64,000 nucleotides of DNA from Actinomycetospora sp. NBRC 106378 (lineage in GTDB: Bacteria > Actinomycetota > Actinomycetes > Mycobacteriales > Pseudonocardiaceae), in assembly GCF_030269685.1 (NCBI RefSeq), contig NZ_BSTT01000005.1, forward strand, positions 310,001-374,000, written 5' to 3'. Positions within the stretch are counted from its first letter, which is position 1; each line of letters opens with the position of its first letter. Of the stretch, positions 53,926 through 62,821 are shown piece by piece. Both the position numbers and the translations under genes were made by a program. The notes beneath the pieces are model-generated. The model did no database searches. It saw nothing but the letters and a program-made list of their open reading frames with translations, and was not told the origin of the DNA.

Positions 53926-54744
53926 ATGGTCACCGTGGAGACCCCGACCGGCACGCAGCCCGACACCGCCGCCGCGCGCTGGGCCGCCCTGATGGCGGCC
54001 CGCGCGGTCCCGGACGAGATCCTCGCCCACGCCCCGGCCAGCCCCTACCGGCAGGACCCGGAGCGGTTCCGGCCCGCGGCCGACCCGCCGGAGACCCCGT
54101 CCCGGCGGGCGGCGGTCGCGGTCCTCGCCGCGTCGACCGACCGCACCGTGCTCGACGTCGGGTGCGGAGCGGGCGCGGCGTCGCTCGCGCTGGTCGGCGA
54201 GGCGCGGCACGTGGTCGGCGTGGACCCGGCCTCCGACATGCTCGCGGCCTTCGTCGGGGCCTGCCTGGAGTGGGGGATGCCCTACCAGGGCGTGCTCGGC
54301 TCGTGGCCCGAGGCGCTGGCCGACAGCGGCACCGCCGACCTCGTGCTCTGCCATCACGTCGGGTACGACACCGACGACCTCGCCGCCTTCGCCGCCGGAC
54401 TGGGCGCCGCGGCCCGCGGCGGCGTCGTGATGGAGCTCCACGCGCATCACCCGCAGGCCTGGCTGGATCCGTTCTGGGAGCGCTTCCACGGCGTCCGCCG
54501 CCCCGCGCCGCCGAGCGCGGACGACGCGCTCGCGGTGCTCACCGAGCTCGGCATCGAGCCGGAGGTGGAGCGCTGGACCGCCGGCCCGCGCCCGGTGGAG
54601 GCCCCCGACGTCCGGGCCGCCCGCGTCACCCGACGGCTCTGCCTGCCGCCGGAGCGGGTCGGCGAGGTCGCGGAGGCGCTCGCCACCCACGACGGCCCGA
54701 CGGCGCCGCCCGCCGGGCGTGTGACGTTCAGCTGGCGCACCTGA
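53926..54744 (+). CDS. Class I SAM-dependent methyltransferase
   Basis: A 272-residue methyltransferase. VLDVGCGAGAASLALVGEARHVVGVDPASDMLAAF near residue 64 gives motifs I and II, and TADLVLCHHVGYDTDDLAAF near 130 motif IV. The end RVTRRLCLPPERVGEVAEAL is family-typical. Substrate unknown. ATG 53926 is used; GTG 53896 upstream would add ten residues. It lies 31 nt after the long disordered protein, same direction. Confidence 0.78.
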   Translation: MVTVETPTGTQPDTAAARWAALMAARAVPDEILAHAPASPYRQDPERFRPAADPPETPSRRAAVAVLAASTDRTVLDVGCGAGAASLALVGEARHVVGVDPASDMLAAFVGACLEWGMPYQGVLGSWPEALADSGTADLVLCHHVGYDTDDLAAFAAGLGAAARGGVVMELHAHHPQAWLDPFWERFHGVRRPAPPSADDALAVLTELGIEPEVERWTAGPRPVEAPDVRAARVTRRLCLPPERVGEVAEALATHDGPTAPPAGRVTFSWRT

Positions 54745-54830
54745 CGTCGGACGCGCCGGGTCGCGGACGCGCACGACGCTAGGATCGCCCTCCAGGTCGG
54801 GGTGATCGACGAGGGGGAGGTCCGCGGCGC

Positions 54831-56318
54831 GTGGACCGGCTGCCGCTGCTGCTCGGGATCGGCTCCGCCGTCGTGCTGCTCGCGGTCGTCGCCGTCCGGT
54901 TCTCCAGCCGGCTGGGCCTGCCCTCCCTGCTGCTCTACCTCGGCATCGGCGTGCTCCTCGGCGAGGCCGGGCTCGGCATCCGCTTCGACGACGCCGAGCT
55001 CACGCAGGCCCTCGGGGTCGCCGCGCTCGTCCTGATCCTGGCCGACGGCGGTCTCTCGACCCGCTGGTCGACCGTCCGCCCGGCGCTCGGGCTGGGGATC
55101 GCGCTCTCGACGATCTCGGTGGTCGTCAGCATCGCCGCGACCGGCTTCGCCCTGCACTGGCTGCTCGGGCTCGACCTGCGGGTCGGGTTCCTGTGGGGGG
55201 CGGTGCTCTCCTCCACCGACGCGGCCGCGGTGTTCAGCGTGCTGCGGGGGCTCGGGCTCGGCGGCCGGCTGGTGGGCGCCCTGGAGCTCGAGTCCGGACT
55301 CAACGACGCCCCGGTCTTCATCGCCGTACTGCTGCTCTCCGCCGGCACGGCCCTCTCGTGGAGCGACCCGCTGCTCGTCGTCTACGAGCTCGTGCTCGGC
55401 GGGGTGCTCGGCGTGCTGATCGGCCGGCTCGGTGCCGCCGGGCTGAAACGGGCCGCGTTGCCGGCGACCGGTCTCTACCCGCTGGCGACGCTCGCGGTGT
55501 GCGTCGGGGCGTTCGCGCTGGTGCAGGGCCTGCACGGCTCGGGGCTGCTCGCCTGCTACGTCGCCGCGCTGGTCCTCGGCAACTCCGCACTGCCGCACCG
55601 CGAGGGCACCCGCTCGTTCGCCGAGGGACTCGGCTGGCTCGCCCAGATCGGCCTGTTCGTGCTGCTGGGGCTCTACGTCTCCCCGGACCGTCTGCTCGGG
55701 GCCCTCGTGCCCGCCGGCATCGCGGCCGCCGTGCTGCTGCTCGTGGCGCGGCCCCTGTCCGTGTTGGCCGCCGCCTCGTGGTTCCGGGTGCCCTGGCAGG
55801 AGCAGGTGTTCCTGTCGTGGGCCGGGCTGCGGGGGGCGGTGCCCATCGTGCTGGCGCTCGTCCCGCTGACGGGCGGGTTGCCCGGGGCACGCGAACTGGT
55901 CGACGCCGTGTTCGTGCTGGTGGTCGTGCTGACCGTCGTCCAGGGGACGACCCTGCCCGCCGTCGCGAAGGCCCTCGGGCTGGCGAAGCCGCCGGTGCAG
56001 GAGATCGAGGTCGACGCCGCGCCGCTGGAGGCGCTGCGGGCGGACCTGCTGCAGATGACCGTGCCGCAGGGGTCGCGGATGCACGGGGTGTACGTCCGGG
56101 AGCTGCGGCTGCCCGAGGGGACCGGCCTGTCGTTGGTGGTCCGGCGGGGCGCGAGCTTCACGCCGCAGGCCGACACCCGGCTGCAGGAGGGCGACCAGCT
56201 CCTCGTCGTCGCCACCGCGACCGCCCGCGAGGCGGCGGAGCGTCGGCTGCGGGCGGTGGACCGGTCGGGTCGGCTGGCGCGGTGGCGCGGGGACTCCGGC
56301 ACCCCGACGACCCCGTGA
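54831..56318 (+). CDS. CPA1-type cation/proton antiporter with RCK_C domain
   Basis: A 495-residue transporter. About 12-13 membrane helices span residues 5-395. SSTDAAAVFSVLRG near 124 and ESGLNDAPVFIAVLLL near 147 are the CPA1 ion-binding motifs (ND pair), and LSWAGLRGAVPIVLAL near 325 is a family signature. The C-terminal cytosolic part (about 415-480) is an RCK_C-like ligand domain, as in K+/H+ antiporters of the CvrA/NhaP2 group, so K+ export for pH or osmotic control is likely. The start is GTG; ribosome site GAGGGGGAGG is a bit far (12 nt). Confidence 0.85.
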   Translation: MDRLPLLLGIGSAVVLLAVVAVRFSSRLGLPSLLLYLGIGVLLGEAGLGIRFDDAELTQALGVAALVLILADGGLSTRWSTVRPALGLGIALSTISVVVSIAATGFALHWLLGLDLRVGFLWGAVLSSTDAAAVFSVLRGLGLGGRLVGALELESGLNDAPVFIAVLLLSAGTALSWSDPLLVVYELVLGGVLGVLIGRLGAAGLKRAALPATGLYPLATLAVCVGAFALVQGLHGSGLLACYVAALVLGNSALPHREGTRSFAEGLGWLAQIGLFVLLGLYVSPDRLLGALVPAGIAAAVLLLVARPLSVLAAASWFRVPWQEQVFLSWAGLRGAVPIVLALVPLTGGLPGARELVDAVFVLVVVLTVVQGTTLPAVAKALGLAKPPVQEIEVDAAPLEALRADLLQMTVPQGSRMHGVYVRELRLPEGTGLSLVVRRGASFTPQADTRLQEGDQLLVVATATAREAAERRLRAVDRSGRLARWRGDSGTPTTP

Positions 56319-56385
56319 TCACCCGGCGGCGCCGACGCGAGGGCCCTCACGGCGAGCACGCCGCGCGACGGGGGAGGATGGGGAC

Positions 56386-57051
56386 ATGACCGACGCCAGC
56401 GACGGTTCCGCCGCCGCCACGGACGCCGGCGAGCCGGACCGGGCCGCGCCCCCCACCCGCCGTCGGCTGCCGCTCCTGGTCGCCGTCGCGGTGTTCGTGC
56501 TCGTCGTCGACCTCGTCACCAAGATCGCGATCGTCGCCACGATGGTCGACGGGCAGCGCATCCCGCTGCTGTTCGGCGACACCGTCAGCCTGGTCCTGGT
56601 GCGCAACCCGGGCGCGGCGTTCTCTTTCGCGACCGGCATGACCTGGCTGCTCACGCTGGTGGCCGTCGCCGTCGTGATCGGGATCGCGCGGTTCGCCCGC
56701 CGGATGCGCTCCCGGGGCTGGGCCGTCGCGCTCGGGCTGGTGCTCGGCGGGGCGCTCGGCAACCTCATCGACCGCTTCTTCCGCGGGCCGGGGCCGCTGC
56801 AGGGTCACGTGGTCGACTTCGTCTCGGTCGGGTGGTGGCCGGTGTTCAACGCCGCCGACTCGGCGATCTGCCTGGGCGGCGCCCTGCTGGTCGGTCTCGC
56901 GCTGTGGGGGATCGAGATCGACGGGTCGCGGTCCGGGCGGGAGCGGGTCGGGGCGAGTTCCGGCGGGGCGGGAGACGCAGCGCAGCGGAGCTCGACCCCG
57001 GAGGCGGGAGACGCAGCGCAGCGGAGCTCGACCCAGGAGGAGGCCCGATGA
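56386..57051 (+). CDS. lspA: Prolipoprotein signal peptidase with repeat-derived tail
   Basis: A 221-residue membrane aspartyl protease that cleaves signal peptides of lipoproteins after the diacylglyceryl-Cys. Four helices span residues 30-180. [36 protein letters not shown] near 125-160 holds the two catalytic Asp residues (NLxDR and NxADS). The last 30 residues are a two-fold repeat of [12 protein letters not shown], encoded by a DNA repeat also present in murC. It extends well past the conserved end of the family. ATG 56386; ATGA overlap with the next gene. Confidence 0.92.
   Translation: MTDASDGSAAATDAGEPDRAAPPTRRRLPLLVAVAVFVLVVDLVTKIAIVATMVDGQRIPLLFGDTVSLVLVRNPGAAFSFATGMTWLLTLVAVAVVIGIARFARRMRSRGWAVALGLVLGGALGNLIDRFFRGPGPLQGHVVDFVSVGWWPVFNAADSAICLGGALLVGLALWGIEIDGSRSGRERVGASSGGAGDAAQRSSTPEAGDAAQRSSTQEEAR
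56968..57034 (+). repeat. Tandem 31-nt coding repeat in lspA (36-nt period)
   Basis: Copies at 56968-56998 and 57004-57034 are identical over 31 nt. Their core is GGGAGACGCAGCG, CAGC, GGAGCTCGACC; the last 3' bases run into the ribosome site of the next gene. The period of 12 codons gives [12 protein letters not shown] and [12 protein letters not shown]. Confidence 0.88.
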
Positions 57052-57983
57052 GCCTGCGCACCCTGCCGGTCCCCGACGGGCTCGACGGCATGCGGCTCGA
57101 CGCCGGGCTCTCCCGGATGCTCGGGCTCTCGCGCACCGTCGTGGCCACTCTCGCCGAGGAGGGCGCGGTGCGCCTCGACGGCGCGGCCGCCGGGAAGTCC
57201 GACCGTCTCGTCGCGGGCAGCTGGCTCGAGGTCGACCTGCCCGACCCGGAGCGGGACCCGGCCGAGCGGGTCGTCACCGCGCGCGCCGTGGAGGGCCTGG
57301 AGGTGCTCCACGAGGACGACGAGATCGTCGTCGTGGACAAGCCGGTCGGGGTGGCCGTGCACCCGAGCCCGGGTTGGACGGGCCCCACCGTGGTCGCCGG
57401 CCTGGCCGCGCTCGGCGTCTCGATCGCCACCTCGGGGGCGGCCGAGCGGCAGGGCATCGTGCACCGGCTCGACGCGGGCACCACCGGGGTGATGGTGGTG
57501 GCCAAGTCCGAACGCGCCTACTCCGTCCTGAAAACCGCCTTCCGCGAGCGCACCGTCGCCAAGACCTACCTCGCCGTCGTCCAGGGCCATCCCGACCCGA
57601 GTGACGGCACCATCGACGCGCCGATCGACCGGCACCCCAAGCACGAGTGGCGCTTCGCGGTGATGACCGACGGCAAACCGTCGGTCACCCACTACCGCAC
57701 GCTGGAGGCGTTCCCGGCGGCCTCGCTGCTCGAGGTCGAGCTGGAGACCGGCCGCACGCACCAGATCCGGGTGCACTTCTCCGCGCTGCGCCACCCGTGC
57801 GTGGGTGACACCGGCTACGGCGCGGACCCGACGCTGTCCAAGCGGCTCGGACTGACCCGCCAGTGGCTGCACGCGCACCGGCTCGGCCTGCACCATCCGG
57901 CCGACGGCCGGTGGGTGGAGTTCGTCAGCGAGCCGCCCGCCGACCTCGCCCACGCCCTCGACGTGCTGCGGGCGTCGAACTGA
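57048..57983 (+). CDS. RluA/RluD-family 23S rRNA pseudouridine synthase
   Basis: A 311-residue enzyme that isomerises uridine in rRNA. An S4 RNA-binding domain (10-70: [29 protein letters not shown]) precedes the catalytic domain; [16 protein letters not shown] near 141 has the catalytic Asp, [22 protein letters not shown] and [23 protein letters not shown] are family blocks. The usual order lspA then this gene (Rv1539-Rv1540) is kept. ATGA overlap with lspA. Confidence 0.92.
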   Translation: MSLRTLPVPDGLDGMRLDAGLSRMLGLSRTVVATLAEEGAVRLDGAAAGKSDRLVAGSWLEVDLPDPERDPAERVVTARAVEGLEVLHEDDEIVVVDKPVGVAVHPSPGWTGPTVVAGLAALGVSIATSGAAERQGIVHRLDAGTTGVMVVAKSERAYSVLKTAFRERTVAKTYLAVVQGHPDPSDGTIDAPIDRHPKHEWRFAVMTDGKPSVTHYRTLEAFPAASLLEVELETGRTHQIRVHFSALRHPCVGDTGYGADPTLSKRLGLTRQWLHAHRLGLHHPADGRWVEFVSEPPADLAHALDVLRASN

Positions 57984-58756
57984 GCGAGTCCCACGACGAC
58001 GGGGCGGGTCCGGACGACGACCCGGACGAGGACCTGCCGCGGTGGCCGCGGTACGCGATCGGGATCGCGGTGCTGCTCGTCGTCGTGCTGGTCACCGCGT
58101 GGGCGGCCGGGACGCAGCGTTCCGGCCCGGACGCGACCGCGGCCGGCCCGGCCGGGTCCACCGACGCCGTCCGGCTCGGCCCCGAACCCGGTGAGGACGT
58201 GACCGCCTACCTCGCCCGCGTCGCCGTCGTCCCCGACGCCACGGACCCCACGCCCCGGCTGGCGCTCGTGCAGTTCGACGCCGGCCTGACCCCCGCGGCC
58301 GCCGCGGCCGCCGTCGGGAACGCCCCCGCCCTGAGCGCCGTGGTCCGCGTGCCGATCCCGCGGGTGCAGACGGCGTTGCGCGACGTCGACCTGCAGCCCG
58401 CGCCGCCGGAGGCGGCGTTCCGCGCCGCGCTGACGACCGCGGCCGGGCAGGCCGGGCAGGACGTGGTCGTCGCCCCCGCCGGAACACGCCGTGCGGCCGT
58501 GGCCGCCGCGGAGGCCGCCGCACTCGGGCGTCCGGACTGCGGCTGCCTCGTCGCCGTCGTCGTCCGGGTACCGCCCGCCGACGTGGCCGCCCTGCGGGCG
58601 CGGCCCGGGGTCCGGGCGGTGCAGGTGGCGCCGCCGGGGACCGCCCGGACCCGGCTCGCGGTGTCCCCGCTGCTGCCCGACCAGGGGCCCGGGCGGCCCG
58701 ACGGACCCGTGGTCGGGCCCGTGCCCGACGACGGGTCGGTGCCGCCGACCGGGTGA
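57980..58756 (+). CDS. Single-pass membrane protein, apparently starting at CTG
   Basis: A 258-residue protein of unknown function. A short acidic cytosolic leader ([18 protein letters not shown]) precedes one helix near residues 22-45 ([21 protein letters not shown]). The outside part (50-258) is Ala/Pro-rich with two Cys (DCGC near 185). No ATG, GTG or TTG precedes the helix in frame; the CTG at 57980 overlaps the rluD-type stop as CTGA. This repeats the ftsQ situation. A GTG inside the helix would destroy it. Confidence 0.65.
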   Translation: MSESHDDGAGPDDDPDEDLPRWPRYAIGIAVLLVVVLVTAWAAGTQRSGPDATAAGPAGSTDAVRLGPEPGEDVTAYLARVAVVPDATDPTPRLALVQFDAGLTPAAAAAAVGNAPALSAVVRVPIPRVQTALRDVDLQPAPPEAAFRAALTTAAGQAGQDVVVAPAGTRRAAVAAAEAAALGRPDCGCLVAVVVRVPPADVAALRARPGVRAVQVAPPGTARTRLAVSPLLPDQGPGRPDGPVVGPVPDDGSVPPTG

Positions 58757-58925
58757 CCCGCGTCGGTGTGCTCGGCGTGAGCGGGGACACGACGTGACGT
58801 GCGCGGCAGGAGGCGCCGCCCCACGGTGTGGCGTGACCGTGGACGATGGCGGGTACGTCAGGAGTACCGCGCCGGACCGGTCTGAATCGAACCGATCAGC
58901 GCGAAGGGGAGAGGAGCGCAGGGCT

Positions 58926-60200
58926 ATGAGTGCCGCGGCATCGCTGGGGGCGACCGGGACGGACACCCGTCCCCACGTCGTCGTCGTCGGAGCGGGCTTC
59001 GCCGGGATCTCCGCCGTGAGGTCGCTGCGCAAGGCGCCCGTGCGGGTCACCCTGATCGACCGGCACAGCTACTCCACCTTCCAGCCCCTGCTCTACCAGG
59101 TGGCCACGGGCGCGCTGAACCCCGGCGACATCACCTACGGCGCGCGCTCGTTCGTCTCCGGCGTGGAGCGCAAGACCTCGACCTGGGTGACCTTCCGCAA
59201 GGGCGTCGTCACCGAGATCGACCCGGACGCGAAGGTCGTCACGCTCGACGTCGGTCCGGACCTGACCTACGACTACCTGATCCTCGCGAACGGGGTCACG
59301 ACGAACTACTTCGGCGTGCCCGGGGCCCGGGAGAGCGCGTACCCGATCTACACCCGCGCCGAGGCGCTCGCGGTGCGCGACCGGATGATGGGCTATCTCG
59401 ACCACATCTCGGCCACCGGCGAGACCGACGGGGCGTCGGTCGTCGTGGTCGGCGGCGGCGCCACGGGCGTCGAGATGGCCGGCACGCTCGCCGAGCTCCG
59501 CAACTCGATGCTGCCCGAGCGCTTCCCCGAGCTCGACCCCGACCACGTGAAGGTCATCCTGCTGGAGATGACCGACAAGGTCCTCGGGCCGTTCGACGCC
59601 AAGCTGCGCCGGTACGCGGCGAACCAGCTGCGCGAGCGCGGTGTCGAGCTGCGTCTGGGCACCGCCGTCGCCGAGGTGCGGCCCGACCGCGTCGTCCTCA
59701 AGGACGGCGAGGAGATCCCGGCGCAGATGACCATCTGGGCCACCGGGGTCGCCGCGCACGACACCGTCAAGAAGTGGGGCCTCACGCAGGGGCGCGGTGG
59801 TCGCATCGTCGTCGACTCCCAGCTGCGGGTCCCCGAGCACCCCGAGGTGTTCGTCGCGGGCGACATCGGCGTGATCGACGACAACCCGCTCCCGCAGCTC
59901 GCCCAGCCGGCGATCCAGACCGGCGCGCAGGCCGCGAAGAACCTCGTGGCGCTGATCGAGGGCCGCGCGCCCGAGCCCTTCAAGTACTTCGACAAGGGCA
60001 CGATGGCCACGATCGGTCGCCGCGCCGCGGTCGCCGAGATCGCCCACGGGCCGAAGCTGACCGGCACCATCGCCTGGCTGGCCTGGATGTTCGTCCACAT
60101 CTTCGCGTTGCTGGGCAACCGCAACCGGATCATGGTCTCGCTGGCCCTGACCTTCCGCTACATCGGCCAGCGGCGCTCGCAGCTCGTCGTCGGCGACTGA
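58926..60200 (+). CDS. ndh: Type II NADH:quinone oxidoreductase
   Basis: A 424-residue membrane-bound flavoprotein that oxidises NADH and reduces menaquinone without pumping. VVVVGAGFAGISAVRSLR near residue 19 binds FAD, VVVVGGGATGVEMAGTLAEL near 177 binds NADH, and VFVAGDIGVIDDNPLPQLAQPAIQTG near 316 is the second FAD contact. AQPAIQTG is the quinone-site helix. The C-terminus (LTGTIAWLAWMFVHIFALLGNRNRIMVSLALTFRYIG) is the membrane anchor. ATG after GGGGAGAGGAGCGCAGGGCT. Confidence 0.93.
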   Translation: MSAAASLGATGTDTRPHVVVVGAGFAGISAVRSLRKAPVRVTLIDRHSYSTFQPLLYQVATGALNPGDITYGARSFVSGVERKTSTWVTFRKGVVTEIDPDAKVVTLDVGPDLTYDYLILANGVTTNYFGVPGARESAYPIYTRAEALAVRDRMMGYLDHISATGETDGASVVVVGGGATGVEMAGTLAELRNSMLPERFPELDPDHVKVILLEMTDKVLGPFDAKLRRYAANQLRERGVELRLGTAVAEVRPDRVVLKDGEEIPAQMTIWATGVAAHDTVKKWGLTQGRGGRIVVDSQLRVPEHPEVFVAGDIGVIDDNPLPQLAQPAIQTGAQAAKNLVALIEGRAPEPFKYFDKGTMATIGRRAAVAEIAHGPKLTGTIAWLAWMFVHIFALLGNRNRIMVSLALTFRYIGQRRSQLVVGD

Positions 60201-60222
60201 CCGGGCGGGCGCGGTGGGGTGA

Positions 60223-61284
<1,062 letters not shown>

Positions 61285-61297
61285 GACCGGCCACCCG

Positions 61298-62179
61298 GTG
61301 TCGACGGGCGGCACCCCGACAGGGCAACCTGTCCGGGTGTCGCTCGGAACCGTCCTCACCGCCATCGTCACGCCCTTCGACGAGCAGGGCGCCGTCGACG
61401 AGAAGACCTTCGTCGACCTGATGCACCACCTGGCCGCGCACGGCTCCGACGGGATCGTCGTGTGCGGGACCACCGGTGAATCGCCCACGCTGTCGATCGA
61501 GGAGCACATGCGCCTCGTGGAGCTGGCGTGCTCCGAGCGCCCGGCCGGCGTCACGATCGTCGGGTCCGCCGGGTCGAACGACACCCGCCACGCCGTCGAG
61601 ATGACCGAGCGGGCCACCGCCGCGGGCGTCGACGCGATCCTCTCGGTGACGCCGTACTACAACCGCCCGAACCGGCGGGGCCTGGCCGCGCACTACCGCG
61701 AGGTCGCGAAGGCCACCGACAAGCCGATCGTGCTCTACAACATCCCGTCACGGGTCTCGCGCGACGTGCCGAACGACGAGTTGGCCGAGCTGGCCCAGAT
61801 CGAGCACGTCGACTACGTCAAGCAGGCCGCGAACGCGAACCTCGCGAAGGTCGACGGCCTCGGCATCTACGCCGGCAACGACGAGCTGTACGCGCCGGTG
61901 CTGGACCTGGGGGAGTGCGGCGTCATCTCGGTCGCCTCGCACGTCTGCGGCGACCTCATGGCCCGGATGGCCCGCGAGCCGGAGAACCGGGCGGAGCTCG
62001 AGACGGCGTTCAAGCCGATCCTCGACGCCCTGTCGGTGACGGTGAACCCGATCCCGGTCAAGGCCGCGCTGGCGATGCTCGGCCTGTGCGGCCCGACGCT
62101 GCGCCTGCCGCTCGTGGAGGCCTCCGCGGAGGAGGCCGCCGTCGTGCGCGCCGCTCTGGAGGGCGCGGGGCTGCTGTAG
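61298..62179 (+). CDS. dapA: 4-hydroxy-tetrahydrodipicolinate synthase
   Basis: A 293-residue aldolase that condenses pyruvate with aspartate semialdehyde, leading to lysine and meso-DAP. GTTGESPTLSIEEH near residue 57 has the catalytic Thr pair, VTPYYNRPNRRGLAAHY near 110, LYNIPSRV near 146 with the Tyr, and DYVKQAANANLAK near 170 carries the Schiff-base Lys. NPIPVKAALAMLGL near 247 is the DapA end. The KEAS motif is KQAA here, within family range. It starts 13 nt after mdh. It supplies substrate for the murE ligase. Confidence 0.92.
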   Translation: MSTGGTPTGQPVRVSLGTVLTAIVTPFDEQGAVDEKTFVDLMHHLAAHGSDGIVVCGTTGESPTLSIEEHMRLVELACSERPAGVTIVGSAGSNDTRHAVEMTERATAAGVDAILSVTPYYNRPNRRGLAAHYREVAKATDKPIVLYNIPSRVSRDVPNDELAELAQIEHVDYVKQAANANLAKVDGLGIYAGNDELYAPVLDLGECGVISVASHVCGDLMARMAREPENRAELETAFKPILDALSVTVNPIPVKAALAMLGLCGPTLRLPLVEASAEEAAVVRAALEGAGLL

Positions 62180-62480
62180 CGGTTCCCGACAGCGGGTCCG
62201 GGCCGAGGCCGAGGCCGAGGCCGCGGGCGGTCGGGCTGGTCCACGCGGCCGGGCGCGCGGCCGGGCGGCCGGGCGGTCGGGCTGGGCCACGCGGTCGAGC
62301 GGCCAGGCGGGCCGCTCCACGGTGCCTTGTCGTGGCCTGTTCCCGGTCTCCTGATGCCTTGTCGTGGTGGTTCACAACGACAGGGCGAGCCGTGTCCGGG
62401 CGGAGCCCGCGACAGGTGCCGCTCCGAGCGCTCCATGCTCCCCGGTCGCCCGCTCCGACGCCTCGCCTCGGCGGCCGAGA
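62180..62480 (+). other. Repeat-bearing gap between dapA and the small Cys-rich ORF
   Basis: No gene seen. GGCCGA repeats occur about three times (62201-62222). A 25-nt direct repeat, identical except at one position, lies at 62224-62248 and 62270-62294. GCCTTGTCGTGG occurs at 62324 and 62356. Confidence 0.6.
62357..62385 (+). terminator. Hairpin, possible dapA terminator
   Basis: CCTTGTCGT (62357-62365) pairs at 8 of 9 positions with ACGACAGGG (62377-62385) across an 11-nt loop. It is the strongest RNA hairpin after dapA. No U-tract follows, as is usual for actinobacteria. Confidence 0.4.
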
Positions 62481-62503
62481 CCGTCGGACCCCTGCGTCAC
62501 CCT
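62481..62503 (+). promoter_or_regulatory. Weaker TGTCGGAC-type promoter motif before the small Cys-rich ORF
   Basis: CCGTCGGAC (62481-62489), 8 nt, CACCCT (62498-62503). It matches the layout of the other two copies, but the upstream box has C for T and the -10 box has CA for TA. A perfect 17-nt palindrome, CGTGTCG-GAT-CGACACG (62507-62523), follows at once. Confidence 0.35.
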
Positions 62504-62534
62504 CCCCGTGTCGGATCGACACGAGGGGGATGGC

Positions 62535-62777
62535 ATGCGGCGGATCGTGGACCTGGCCGAGCTGGGGAGGCTCTGGGCGAGCGGGGAGGACCCGTTCCCG
62601 GACGAGGACGACGACGAGGACTACGGGCCGATCCCGTGCGACCGCTCGGTGTGCTGTCCGTGCGGCTCGTGCGACGCGCTGGGGCCCCGGGGCGCCGACA
62701 CGCCGTCCCGGCGCGGTGAGCAGCACCGACGTCCCTCCGCCCGAGTGAGCGCCGAGACTGTCGGACCCGGCAGGTAG
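62535..62777 (+). CDS. Candidate small Cys-rich protein
   Basis: An 80-residue ORF of unknown function, with N-terminal [31 protein letters not shown], a short acidic region, and [12 protein letters not shown] near residues 35-46 (five Cys). The rest is Ser/Arg-rich. The ATG follows GAGGGGGATGGC, a fair ribosome site. The Cys content and an upstream palindrome and promoter-like motif support a real gene; lack of recognised homologues is against it. Its end overlaps the dnaE1 promoter motif. Confidence 0.45.
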   Translation: MRRIVDLAELGRLWASGEDPFPDEDDDEDYGPIPCDRSVCCPCGSCDALGPRGADTPSRRGEQHRRPSARVSAETVGPGR

Positions 62778-62780
62778 CGT
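62758..62780 (+). promoter_or_regulatory. Candidate RecA-independent damage promoter before dnaE1
   Basis: CTGTCGGAC (62758-62766), 8 nt, TAGCGT (62775-62780). The same upstream element as at 7-15 and the same spacing; -10 fits TAnnnT. The transcript should begin near 62787, 35 nt before the dnaE1 GTG. Damage induction of dnaE1 without RecA is reported in mycobacteria. Confidence 0.55.
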
Positions 62781-62821
62781 GGCGGCGTCCTGACCGGCAG
62801 TCCCGCGGGGAGGTTCCTGGC

